Positions 8,381 to 14,903 of a stretch of DNA of 64,000 bases are shown in pieces. The notes under the pieces are model-generated. The model had not been told where the DNA came from, searched no databases, and was given only the letters and a program-made list of their open reading frames with translations. Both the position numbers and the translations under genes were made by a program. How positions within the stretch are numbered: the first letter of the stretch is position 1; each line of letters starts with the position of its first letter. The stretch comes from Pandoraea communis (GTDB taxonomy: Bacteria; Pseudomonadota; Gammaproteobacteria; Burkholderiales; Burkholderiaceae). The stretch spans positions 372,001 to 436,000 of the forward strand of contig NZ_CABPSJ010000002.1 in the NCBI RefSeq assembly GCF_902459745.1. The letters run 5' to 3'.

Positions 8381-8640
8381 GCGGTCACCTGGAAGGAAGA
8401 AGCACTCGCAAGTTCGGGCCAAATTGCAATCCAATCTGCGGGATGAAGCATTTGACGAGTGACGGCACCACCTGTATCGACTTCGATTCGGTAGCAGAGC
8501 TTTGCGTCGAGGTTCAGATCGCCCTTATTCCAGCTCGCGATCCAGTTGGAAATGGTCTGTTGCTTCACGCCGAGACGATCAGCCATCGCGGTCTGCGAGC
8601 CGAAGATTCCAACGGCAATCTCAATAGGGTTGGTTGTCAT
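8377..8640 (-). CDS. Cro-like/YdaS-type repressor
   Basis: An 87-residue helix-turn-helix protein. MTTNPIEIAVGIFGSQTAMA then DRLGVKQQTISNWIASWNKG is a clear HTH with the QQTISNW recognition helix. The C-terminus (RIEVDTGGAVTRQMLHPADW) matches the YdaS/Cro-like family. It is the first gene of the leftward operon, divergent from the CI repressor across shared operators, so it most likely acts as Cro. An ATG 12 bases upstream (8652) is an alternative start. Confidence 0.85.
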   Translation of the reverse strand: MTTNPIEIAVGIFGSQTAMADRLGVKQQTISNWIASWNKGDLNLDAKLCYRIEVDTGGAVTRQMLHPADWIAIWPELASASSFQVTA

Positions 8641-8658
8641 GGCTATGCCCATGTTGTC

Positions 8659-8721
8659 TACAAATATATTTGTAGCACTCTACAGACAAATTTGCAAGCC
8701 GATCCTACAAAATCGTTTGTA
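8659..8721. promoter_or_regulatory. CI/Cro operator region between the divergent repressors
   Basis: Two copies of TACAAA-N4-TTTGTA are visible. One is a perfect 16-base palindrome at 8659-8674 and the other, at 8706-8721, has its last base on the A of the cI start codon. A weaker half-site (GACAAATTTGC) lies between them near 8685-8695. The same pattern occurs twice more upstream of the rightward operon, which supports it as the repressor site. Confidence 0.8.
8669..8697 (-). promoter_or_regulatory. Leftward early promoter
   Basis: On the minus strand TTGCAA (8697-8692) and TACAAA (8674-8669) are separated by 17 bases. The -10 element lies inside the perfect operator palindrome, so repressor binding would block it. 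Transcription would begin a few bases before the Cro-like gene. Confidence 0.6.
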
Positions 8722-9404
8722 TGAAATTCCTTTATGAGCGCCTAGCATTGGCGATGACAGCCGCTGAATTTGATGTGGCGAGGGATCAAAGCCGTCTGGC
8801 ACGGCTCGTCCCTTGTTCACCTCAGAACATCCAGCACCTGCTTGATCCAAACAAGAATGCAAAAAGCAGCAAGTTCCTACCCCGGATAGCCGAGGTTCTC
8901 GGATGCGACGTCAATTGGCTTGCATACGGAACAGGAAGTCCGCCCAGGAACAAAAATGAGCCGCTGCAAGAAGTGGAGCCGGCGCCAGACCTAAAAATGG
9001 GGCGACTAGTCCCAGTTGTCGGAGAGGTAATGGGAGGCAAGGAAGGAGCACTCGAAGAGTTTGCGTATCCAGTTGGATTCGGGGACGGTTACGTCGAATA
9101 CCCTTCATCCGATCCGCATGTATATGCGCTTCGCGTTCGCGGGGATTCAATGCATCCGAGGTATCGCGCTGGGGAGTTCGTTGTAATCGAACCCAGCATT
9201 GAGCCCCAGGATGGCGACGACGTAGTTGTTATCTGCGTCGACGGAAGAAAACTGCTGAAGCAGTTGAATTGGCTAAGAGACGATGAGCTTCAGTTGCTTT
9301 CGATTAACAACGGCTATGCCCCCCTCACGCTAAAACGCAGCGACGTTCATAGCCTGCAACTAGTGGCGGGCCGAGCGCGAAGAAGCGCCTTTATGAAGAC
9401 TTAA
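8721..9404 (+). CDS. cI: CI-like phage repressor with S24 peptidase domain
   Basis: A 227-residue lysogeny repressor. Residues 1-70 form an HTH domain (LARLVPCSPQNIQHLLDPNK). Residues 95-215 are the LexA/CI self-cleaving domain, with Ser143 in VRGDSMHPRY and Lys177 in GRKLLKQL as the catalytic pair. RecA-stimulated self-cleavage on DNA damage is the known behaviour of the family. A clear Ala-Gly cleavage site is not obvious in the linker. The start ATG overlaps an operator and lacks a ribosome-binding site, suggesting a leaderless message. Confidence 0.92.
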   Translation: MKFLYERLALAMTAAEFDVARDQSRLARLVPCSPQNIQHLLDPNKNAKSSKFLPRIAEVLGCDVNWLAYGTGSPPRNKNEPLQEVEPAPDLKMGRLVPVVGEVMGGKEGALEEFAYPVGFGDGYVEYPSSDPHVYALRVRGDSMHPRYRAGEFVVIEPSIEPQDGDDVVVICVDGRKLLKQLNWLRDDELQLLSINNGYAPLTLKRSDVHSLQLVAGRARRSAFMKT

Positions 9405-9427
9405 GATGGGCTCTGCGAGGAAATGAC

Positions 9428-9733
9428 ATGAAGAAAATAGCTGTGATGGTCGCGGCAGGTTTTGTCACTCTAGTCTTTACTGCGACTGCCTTCGCGCAGT
9501 CAAAACTTCCATCTGACTGCAATCTCCTTACTCAGACGGTGGCGGCTACCGCTATGTGGCGCGACAATGGAGTACCGCTATCGAAGGCACAGGAAAACGT
9601 CGATAAGGTGCTTAAGCAGATGCCATCTACCTCCGAGGATCGTGCAAATTGGAGAAACGCGGTCTCTGCCATTTACTCAAGCAAGGTTACGTCAAGCCAA
9701 GTGAGCGAAAGCCTCAAGAGAGATTGTCGCTGA
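9428..9733 (+). CDS. Small exported protein of unknown function
   Basis: A 101-residue protein with a typical signal peptide (MKKIAVMVAAGFVTLVFTAT then AFAQ, cleavage likely after residue 23). The mature part is about 78 residues with two cysteines (SDCN near the start and the penultimate residue) that could form a disulfide in the periplasm. It lies just after cI, followed by a terminator, so it may be expressed from the prophage as a lysogenic conversion protein. That role is inferred only from position. Confidence 0.7.
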   Translation: MKKIAVMVAAGFVTLVFTATAFAQSKLPSDCNLLTQTVAATAMWRDNGVPLSKAQENVDKVLKQMPSTSEDRANWRNAVSAIYSSKVTSSQVSESLKRDCR

Positions 9734-9753
9734 CCCGATGAATCTCTCATAAG

Positions 9754-9774
9754 ACCCGCTTCGGCGGGTTTTTT
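9754..9774 (+). terminator. Rho-independent terminator after the cI transcript
   Basis: The stem ACCCGC/GCGGGT closes a UUCG loop and is followed by six T residues. It separates the cI unit from the rightward DGR operon. Confidence 0.85.
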
Positions 9775-9875
9775 GTTGCCTGTCTAAGCCGACATCGGCG
9801 TCTCCCCCTCTCCCCCCCCCTAAATCCCCCCCAAGCCTCCCATGGCGACGCGTAGCCCCTACATCCGCCCGTTGT

Positions 9876-9924
9876 TACAAATTCGTTTGTATTTTTGTCT
9901 TGCCTTTCTACAAATTAATTTGTA
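9876..9924 (+). promoter_or_regulatory. Rightward operator pair and promoter for the DGR operon
   Basis: TACAAATTCGTTTGTA (9876-9891) and the perfect palindrome TACAAATTAATTTGTA (9909-9924) repeat the immunity operators. TTGTAT (9886-9891) and TACAAA (9909-9914) are 17 bases apart, a plausible -35/-10 pair lying inside the two operators, so CI would cover both. This makes the downstream operon a repressor-controlled early operon. Confidence 0.72.
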
Positions 9925-9970
9925 GACTTGTTTTCAAGCTCACCGAACAGCGAGCCGCCCAAGTGGCAAC

Positions 9971-9983
9971 CGCTCTTTAACAA
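9971..9983 (+). promoter_or_regulatory. boxA antitermination element
   Basis: The sequence CGCTCTTTAACAA matches the ribosomal RNA boxA that binds NusB and S10. It lies about 60 bases after the predicted -10 element and about 240 bases before the first gene, where a phage nut-like site would be. Confidence 0.6.
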
Positions 9984-10202
9984 CCGAAGCAAAGCCGGGA
10001 CCGCGTAAGCGGAGCAACCGGTCGGCGCGATCTGCGTCGTGAGTCAGGGTGACGGACCTGATGCAAGACAGCCGTATGTGTGTCCGATGGCGTCGTAATC
10101 GGCACAAAACCGCAGATGACCCCGGAGCCGGTTAGACCGGGTGTAGCCGGGGCACTGCGTGAGATGTATTCGAAGCTGCTTTCTAGGTGAGAGCAGCCCC
10201 GT
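9984..10202 (+). other. Long structured leader of the rightward operon
   Basis: About 220 bases between boxA and the ribosome-binding site of the first DGR target hold no convincing gene. Several GC-rich complementary segments are visible (for example CCGGGACCGCG...CCGGT near 9996-10022 and CCCCGGAG...CCGGGG near 10118-10153), so a folded RNA leader is likely. It could be part of an antitermination signal or a regulatory RNA. Confidence 0.4.
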
Positions 10203-10220
10203 ATACACAAGGAGATATCC

Positions 10221-10580
10221 ATGACTGCACGTGAAAGCATCATTTCTCAGTTGGCCGAAGGCGAGGTCTACATCGGATCAATCACCAATGCTGACGGCGC
10301 TGGCCATCACGTCATTCTTCTGCCCGGCGACGTCGAAAAGACGTGGACTGAGGCGATGAAATGGGCGAAAGAAGCTGGCGGCGATTTGCCAAATCGCGTC
10401 GAGCAAGCGCTGCTTTATGCGAATCACTCGGATCGCTTCAAGAAGGATTGGTACTGGTCGAACCAGAAGGATGAAGACGGCTTCGCCTGGTATCAGTACT
10501 TCCTCAATGGTAGCCAGAGCGGCATCAGCCAGTACTACCGGTTGCGTGCGGTGGCCGTCCGCAGATTGCCCATTCAGTAA
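10221..10580 (+). CDS. DGR target protein 1 (C-type-lectin-like, DUF1566-related)
   Basis: A 119-residue protein with an AAGGAG site before its ATG. The core AKEAGGDLPNRVEQALLYAN then WYWSNQKDEDGFAWYQ resembles the small C-type-lectin fold used by DGR variable proteins. Its last 34 residues are encoded by variable repeat 1, in which ten codons can change and the final LRAVAVRR is fixed. It has no signal peptide or membrane helix. It is the first gene of the CI-controlled rightward operon and lies about 4.3 kb from the template, separated from it by recombination genes. Its binding partner is unknown. Confidence 0.88.
   Translation: MTARESIISQLAEGEVYIGSITNADGAGHHVILLPGDVEKTWTEAMKWAKEAGGDLPNRVEQALLYANHSDRFKKDWYWSNQKDEDGFAWYQYFLNGSQSGISQYYRLRAVAVRRLPIQ
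10477..10567 (+). repeat. DGR variable repeat 1 (VR1)
   Basis: 91 bases aligned without gaps to the template at 14904-14994. The first 20 and last 29 bases are identical. The 42 bases between differ at 11 positions, ten of them template adenines and one a T to G at the TAC codon. Confidence 0.95.
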
Positions 10581-10619
10581 TTCATTAATTTCTCCCAGCG
10601 TCTCGCGGAGGAAATCACC

Positions 10620-10895
10620 ATGAACGCACCTCTTCCCTGCGTGGCAACGCAGGATCTCGGCGAATACCTGCGCCAACAAGACGCGGCAGACCTGCTGGCA
10701 GCCGCGCGAGAACGTGCCGCGGAGTCGGCCGATGCAATCAATGCGTTGCAGCGCCTTCTTGATGAGAACTATGGCGCGTATTGCGAACTGCAAAACGCCC
10801 TGATCAGACAAGACGCCAAGCGTGCCGGAGAAATCATGTCTTCCGCATTCGAAGCAGAGATCAGCGTCTTTATTGAAGAAGAGGTGCGCGAATGA
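10620..10895 (+). CDS. Phage protein of unknown function
   Basis: A 91-residue, probably all-helical acidic protein (MNAPLPCVATQDLGEYLRQQ onward) with a GGAGG ribosome-binding site. It overlaps the next gene by 4 bases and sits between DGR target 1 and the recombination genes. I recognise no family. Confidence 0.55.
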   Translation: MNAPLPCVATQDLGEYLRQQDAADLLAAARERAAESADAINALQRLLDENYGAYCELQNALIRQDAKRAGEIMSSAFEAEISVFIEEEVRE

Positions 10896-11086
10896 TCCAG
10901 GACTACTGCTTTCGCTGTGGCCAAGCCGGACATTGTTCTGAGGACTGCCCTCAATTCAAAGTGTCGCGCGAAATTTCCATCGCCTACGCCGGGTTTCTGA
11001 TTCTCGTTGCCCTTCTTTCTCTGGTTGGTGTCGCTGCTCAGTGTGCTGACGCCTTCGCATATCCGACTTTCGGGAGTTTCAAATGA
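10892..11086 (+). CDS. Zinc-knuckle protein with a membrane helix
   Basis: A 64-residue protein that starts with a retroviral-type CCHC zinc knuckle, CFRCGQAGHCSEDC (residues 6-19, spacing C-X2-C-X4-H-X4-C), followed by one hydrophobic helix (IAYAGFLILVALLSLVGVAA). It would sit at the membrane with a nucleic-acid-binding finger in the cytoplasm. It is coupled by 4-base overlaps on both sides. The combination is unusual and I know no named family for it. Confidence 0.65.
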   Translation: MIQDYCFRCGQAGHCSEDCPQFKVSREISIAYAGFLILVALLSLVGVAAQCADAFAYPTFGSFK

Positions 11087-11283
11087 CCGATCTTTCTATT
11101 CCGAAGAACGTTGACCTGCTGACTTTCGACTGCTCAATGCTGACAGATGCGGAGCGCCAAGAATGCTGGCTCGCAGGGCTGGCTCAGAAGTCGAAGCAAG
11201 CCCTAGGCTCTAACTGGATGCTGCACAAGTCGCACGCGCCGGCCAAGGGCCGCTACAACAACTGCGGCACTCGGATCGCTTGA
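11083..11283 (+). CDS. Small phage protein of unknown function
   Basis: A 66-residue protein, MTDLSIPKNVDLLTFDCSML onward, overlapping the zinc-knuckle gene by 4 bases. It contains three cysteines but no regular metal motif. No family is recognised. Confidence 0.55.
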   Translation: MTDLSIPKNVDLLTFDCSMLTDAERQECWLAGLAQKSKQALGSNWMLHKSHAPAKGRYNNCGTRIA

Positions 11284-11291
11284 GGTGGGTT

Positions 11292-11465
11292 ATGGACCCG
11301 CAATGGTGGGCTGAAGTAGGCGCCCTTGAATATTTGGAATGGTACGAAACCTCCGGAGCACGACATGAAGACGAGCGAGCAGTTGACGAACATATCCGCC
11401 GCATTGGTGAACGCGCAGAAGGCAATCACCTTCGCGACAAAGGATGCGACGAATGCCCATTTTAA
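11292..11465 (+). CDS. Possible small phage protein overlapping the ERF gene
   Basis: A 57-residue frame (MDPQWWAEVGALEYLEWYET onward) with a GAGG just upstream and two tryptophans followed by an acidic, His-rich tail. Its last 100 bases overlap the ERF gene in another frame, which makes it doubtful. I report it because the upstream part leaves an otherwise empty gap in a very compact operon. Confidence 0.3.
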   Translation: MDPQWWAEVGALEYLEWYETSGARHEDERAVDEHIRRIGERAEGNHLRDKGCDECPF

Positions 11466-11982
11466 GAACAAGTATGCAGACCTTGCTTCGGTAGTCGACG
11501 CGGTTAAACCGGCGCTCAACGACGCTGGAATCGCCTTCATCCAAACCCCATCCCCTTCGGACGATGGTCGCCTTCACCTGACCACTCGGCTGATTCATTC
11601 ATCGGGGGAGTGGATTGAAGACACGCTTGTTATGCCCCTTCCGAAGCAAGACCCGCAAGGGTATGGCTCAGCGATCACATACGGCCGGAGATATGCCCTT
11701 GCGTCGATCACCGGTCTCTATCAAGACGATGACGACGGCAATGCGGGGTCGAATGTTGCTGGCGAGGGTTCGTCCGAGCGCAAATCGGATTCTCGTCGCC
11801 AACAAAAGAACAACGCGCCCCAAGATCCGGATGAAATCGCCTCCGATGCGATGAATCGCATGGAGTCAGCCGAAACGGTAGCCGAACTCGTGAAGATCAT
11901 GAACGGACTCACGAAGGAGCAAAAGGCTACTGCCAACGAGACGTTCAACCGTCGAATGTCCGAACTCAAGAAGGCCGCGTAA
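11365..11982 (+). CDS. erf: ERF-family single-strand annealing recombinase
   Basis: A 205-residue protein from the ATG at 11365 ([20 protein letters not shown]). The ERF core [29 protein letters not shown] and [20 protein letters not shown] is clear. It is followed by an acidic DDDDG stretch, a charged linker and a helical tail. ERF proteins anneal complementary strands coated with SSB and circularise phage DNA. SSB, a Gp157-like protein and an exonuclease follow directly, forming a recombination cassette. Confidence 0.9.
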   Translation: MKTSEQLTNISAALVNAQKAITFATKDATNAHFKNKYADLASVVDAVKPALNDAGIAFIQTPSPSDDGRLHLTTRLIHSSGEWIEDTLVMPLPKQDPQGYGSAITYGRRYALASITGLYQDDDDGNAGSNVAGEGSSERKSDSRRQQKNNAPQDPDEIASDAMNRMESAETVAELVKIMNGLTKEQKATANETFNRRMSELKKAA

Positions 11983-12323
11983 TGGCATCCGTGAACAAAG
12001 TTATTTTGGTCGGCAATGTTGGTGCGGCCCCCGAAACCCGATATACCGGCAACGGTGATGCGATTACCAATATCCGTCTGGCTACTAGCGACAAATACAA
12101 GGACAAATCATCGGGAGAGATGAAGGAATCTACCGAATGGCATCGCATCGCGTTCTTCGGACGGCTCGCCGAAGTCGTATCAGAACATGTTCGCAAGGGG
12201 TCATCTCTGTATGTAGAGGGACGCCTTAGGACTCGGAAATGGCAGAACCAGCAAGGCCAAGACCAATACAGCACGGAAATCATCGCTGATCAAATGCAAA
12301 TGCTTGGGAGCAAGGAACGATGA
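11982..12323 (+). CDS. ssb: Phage single-stranded DNA-binding protein
   Basis: A 113-residue OB-fold protein, [20 protein letters not shown], with the SSB landmarks [32 protein letters not shown] and [12 protein letters not shown]. It ends right after the OB fold and lacks the flexible linker and acidic DDDIPF-type tip that host SSB uses to recruit repair proteins, so it would coat DNA without that docking site. It overlaps the neighbouring genes by 1 and 4 bases. Confidence 0.92.
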   Translation: MASVNKVILVGNVGAAPETRYTGNGDAITNIRLATSDKYKDKSSGEMKESTEWHRIAFFGRLAEVVSEHVRKGSSLYVEGRLRTRKWQNQQGQDQYSTEIIADQMQMLGSKER

Positions 12324-12820
12324 CCCTCAGTCTTTTCACTATCGCGGGCGAGTACCGCGCACAGCTCGACCAGCTTGAACAACTCGGGTTGGACGAAGCA
12401 ACCTTCAACGATACGCTCGAATCGATCAGCGGCGACCTCGAAACCAAGTCCGTCAACGTCGCCATGTTTGCGCGCAACTTGGAATCGAGCGCAGCCGCCA
12501 TTGAAGAGCAAGCGAAGCTGATGATCGAGCGCGCCAAGGGTATCCGTAAGAAGAGTGAGCACGTGAAGGAATACCTGAAGGCGAACATGGAGCACGCAAA
12601 GATCCAGAAGATCGAGTCGCCTTACTTCGTACTCTCGATCCGCAAGAACCCGCAGTCGCTGGTGATCGATGATGAAAAGCAAGTCCCGCCATCGTTCCTG
12701 AAGACACCCGAACCGCCACCTCCCGTTCTCGACAAAGAGAAGCTGAAAGAAGTTCTGAAGGCTGGCGAGGCTGTCCCGGGCGCCCATCTCGAACAGAAAA
12801 CGCGCCTAGAGATCAAGTGA
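12320..12820 (+). CDS. Siphovirus Gp157-like protein
   Basis: A 166-residue helical protein. [40 protein letters not shown] and [20 protein letters not shown] are characteristic of the Gp157 family. Gp157 of a Streptococcus phage has been linked to phage resistance, and homologues usually sit beside recombination genes as here. The tail is proline-rich ([15 protein letters not shown]). The molecular role is not established. Confidence 0.85.
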   Translation: MTLSLFTIAGEYRAQLDQLEQLGLDEATFNDTLESISGDLETKSVNVAMFARNLESSAAAIEEQAKLMIERAKGIRKKSEHVKEYLKANMEHAKIQKIESPYFVLSIRKNPQSLVIDDEKQVPPSFLKTPEPPPPVLDKEKLKEVLKAGEAVPGAHLEQKTRLEIK

Positions 12821-13497
12821 TGTCGGCATATATCTTCGACACCGAAACCACGAGCGCCAACGATCCTCACTTGATCGAGGCGGCCTGGCTGGCAATGAGC
12901 GATGACATTGCCGTGCACGCACCGAGAGACGTCTTCCTTCAGCGATACAGCACTGACCAGGCGATCACCTTCTGCGCAATGGCCGTTCATCATATCTTGC
13001 CGTCTGATCTGGTGGGATCGCCGCCGAACACCGAGTTCCGTTTGCCGAACGACATCGAGTACATGATTGGGCACAACGTCGATTTCGACTGGAAGGTAGC
13101 TGGATCGCTCAACGTCAAGCGAATTTGTACCCTCGCGATGGCACGTTTCCTGTGGCCCGAAGCGGACTCGCACACGCTTGGTTCGTTGAGTTACATGCTG
13201 TCGACCGATCTCGAAGCAGTGCGCCTTGAACTTCGTGATGCGCACAACGCGCTGGCTGACTGCTATCTCTGCGCTCGAGTCCTGTTCGCGATCATCGAAC
13301 ATTGCGGCGAAGACCTGAAGACGTGGGAAGACGTATATCAGTTCTCCGAACGTGCACGCATCCCGACCCGCATGCCCTTCGGAAAACACGCGGGAACGCC
13401 GATCAAGGACATCCCCTACGACTACCGCGCGTGGCTGCTGCGTCAGACGGATGTCGACCCGTATTTGCGTAAGGCGCTGGAAAGCAAGACCGCTTGA
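12820..13497 (+). CDS. DnaQ-like 3'-5' exonuclease with DUF3820 tail
   Basis: A 225-residue protein. The RNase H-like exonuclease motifs are YIFDTETTSA (Exo I, Asp and Glu near residues 7-9), GHNVDFDWKV (Exo II) and LRDAHNALADCYLCA (Exo III, HxAxxD). Residues 180-225 (RMPFGKHAGTPIKDIPYDYR) form a DUF3820 module often fused to exonuclease X-like proteins. The ATG overlaps the preceding stop. It probably provides strand resection for ERF-mediated annealing. Confidence 0.85.
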   Translation: MSAYIFDTETTSANDPHLIEAAWLAMSDDIAVHAPRDVFLQRYSTDQAITFCAMAVHHILPSDLVGSPPNTEFRLPNDIEYMIGHNVDFDWKVAGSLNVKRICTLAMARFLWPEADSHTLGSLSYMLSTDLEAVRLELRDAHNALADCYLCARVLFAIIEHCGEDLKTWEDVYQFSERARIPTRMPFGKHAGTPIKDIPYDYRAWLLRQTDVDPYLRKALESKTA

Positions 13498-13521
13498 TCT
13501 AACCAACCACAGGAGCACTCC

Positions 13522-13875
13522 ATGACTCAGGTCGTAATCCCGCCGCTCAATGAGGGCGAAACCTACCTTTGCGGCTTCGTTGACGCAAACGGTGACGTCG
13601 AACACACCGTGATCGTCGCGATCAACAACGAGCGCGCCGAATGGCAAGAGCAGTTGGACTGGGCAAAGGCCCTTGGCGCTGACTTGATGACGCGGCCTGA
13701 ACAGGCTGTCGCGTACGCAAAGCACAAGGATCTGTTCGAAGCGGCGGCGTACTGGAGCAACGAGGATGCCGGTGACGGCTTCGCCTGGTATCAGTACTTC
13801 GACGGTGGTTACCAGGGCTGCAGCCTCCAGAGCCACCGGTTGCGTGCGGTGGCCGTCCGCAGATTCAAAAATTAA
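13522..13875 (+). CDS. DGR target protein 2 (C-type-lectin-like)
   Basis: A 117-residue paralogue of targets 1 and 3, with an AGGAG site before the ATG. The scaffold (DWAKALGADLMTRPEQAVAY, AAYWSNEDAGDGFAWYQ) matches the others. The C-terminal residues from 85 onward are encoded by variable repeat 2, followed by only FKN after the fixed RR. Thirteen template adenines have changed in this copy, the most of the three. It has no export signal. Confidence 0.88.
   Translation: MTQVVIPPLNEGETYLCGFVDANGDVEHTVIVAINNERAEWQEQLDWAKALGADLMTRPEQAVAYAKHKDLFEAAAYWSNEDAGDGFAWYQYFDGGYQGCSLQSHRLRAVAVRRFKN
13775..13865 (+). repeat. DGR variable repeat 2 (VR2)
   Basis: 91 bases aligned without gaps to the template. 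There are 13 differences, all at template adenines. The flanking 20 and 29 bases are identical to the template, and homology stops at its end. Confidence 0.95.
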
Positions 13876-13905
13876 GTCATTCACCCATTTCAACGGAGCA
13901 TCGCA

Positions 13906-14364
13906 ATGACGATCACGCTTGAGGCCATCGAGGCCAAGCATTCCGAACTCGGTCAGTTGATCGAGCGGTTCAAGGAACAGGCAAAGGGCACCGAGATTCG
14001 CATTCATGACACAGTGATCCCGCTCGCTGCCGGCGAGCGCTTCGCCGGGGTTGTGCTGAACGAAGACGGCACACTTCGCCACTACCTGATCAAACTCGCC
14101 GGCGAGACGGAAGACGTCGATTTCACCGACGCGCGCGAGTGGGCCTTGAGCAAGGGCGGCGAACTGCCGACCCGGCAGGAACAGGCCCTGCTCTACGCCA
14201 ACCTTAAGGGCGAGTTCTCAACCAACTGGTATTGGTCTGGTGAGGAGCATGAAGACGGCTTCGCCTGGTATCAGCACTTCCACAATGGTGGCCAGACCTG
14301 CGACAGCCAGCTCAGCCGGTTGCGTGCGGTGGCCGTCCGCAGATTTATTCCTTCAATCATTTAG
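13906..14364 (+). CDS. DGR target protein 3 (C-type-lectin-like)
   Basis: A 152-residue paralogue with an extra N-terminal helix of about 30 residues (ALEAIEAKHSELGQLIERFK-like segment, residues 3-25) that could mediate oligomerisation. The scaffold WALSKGGELPTRQEQALLYA and NWYWSGEEHEDGFAWYQ is followed by variable repeat 3 from residue 117 and a short tail IPSII. It lies 30 bases after target 2 and 11 bases before avd, so the two nearer targets, avd, template and reverse transcriptase form the compact DGR core. Confidence 0.88.
   Translation: MTITLEAIEAKHSELGQLIERFKEQAKGTEIRIHDTVIPLAAGERFAGVVLNEDGTLRHYLIKLAGETEDVDFTDAREWALSKGGELPTRQEQALLYANLKGEFSTNWYWSGEEHEDGFAWYQHFHNGGQTCDSQLSRLRAVAVRRFIPSII
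14255..14345 (+). repeat. DGR variable repeat 3 (VR3)
   Basis: 91 bases aligned without gaps to the template. There are 11 differences, all at template adenines, within the central 42 bases. Confidence 0.95.
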
Positions 14365-14375
14365 CCATTTGAGCC

Positions 14376-14738
14376 GTGGCCCAGCACACACAACTCCCCA
14401 TCTATCGGGCGGCATACACGCTGCTCGATAGCGTCACCGATATGGTCAAGAACATGCCCCGCGACTTCAAGCGATCGATTGGCGAGAAGATCAGCGTGGA
14501 ATGCATCGAGATCATGGTGCTGGTCTTTCGGGCGAACGTGGCGACGGACAAGTCACCTCACCTGACCGAGTTGCTCGAGCGCCAGCAGGTCATCGAACTG
14601 CTGCTGCGGCTTTGCGTCGACAAGCGGCTGATCTCACGGCCCGCTTACGCAGGCGCGATCGAGCAGACGACCAGCATCGGGAAACAGGCCAACGGCTGGA
14701 AAAGCAGTTCCGCAAAGCGCCCGCTTCGCCAAGGTTAA
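14376..14738 (+). CDS. avd: DGR accessory variability determinant (Avd)
   Basis: A 120-residue, all-helical basic protein from a GTG start (MAQHTQLPIYRAAYTLLDSV). The segments VKNMPRDFKRSIGEKISVEC, IEIMVLVFRANVATDKSPHL and LLERQQVIELLLRLCVDKRL match the four-helix-bundle Avd family, which forms a pentamer and binds the reverse transcriptase and template RNA. It lies in the expected place between the last target and the template, supporting a complete DGR. Confidence 0.88.
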   Translation: MAQHTQLPIYRAAYTLLDSVTDMVKNMPRDFKRSIGEKISVECIEIMVLVFRANVATDKSPHLTELLERQQVIELLLRLCVDKRLISRPAYAGAIEQTTSIGKQANGWKSSSAKRPLRQG

Positions 14739-14903
14739 GGCCTAAGCGACTGAGCGCTCTTTTCAATCTGGTCACGCCGCTGCCTCACGAGGGCACCGAC
14801 AGGCGCACAACGGATACCGACGGCGGTGGCCGTGGCTGGTCCGGCGCAGTTTCCTGGCTGATCGGTATGCCTTCGGCTAGGTGACGTGGATAGCGCGACT
14901 TCT
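14739..14903 (+). ncRNA. DGR RNA upstream part (avd to template spacer)
   Basis: Between avd and the template lie 165 bases with no gene supported. In the Bordetella phage DGR, transcript from avd through the template is copied by the reverse transcriptase, and sequences flanking the template are required. This stretch is therefore the likely 5' part of the template RNA. Its ends are not visible from sequence. Confidence 0.4.

Noticed and set aside
12622-14082. Minus-strand frame of 486 codons opposite the exonuclease and DGR targets
   Set aside because: The plus strand here encodes a DnaQ-like exonuclease and two DGR targets. The minus frame has no family features and is a GC-driven shadow.
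10568-14380. DNA cruciforms just after the variable repeats, as in Bordetella phage DGR
   Set aside because: I looked downstream of all three repeats and found no convincing inverted repeats.
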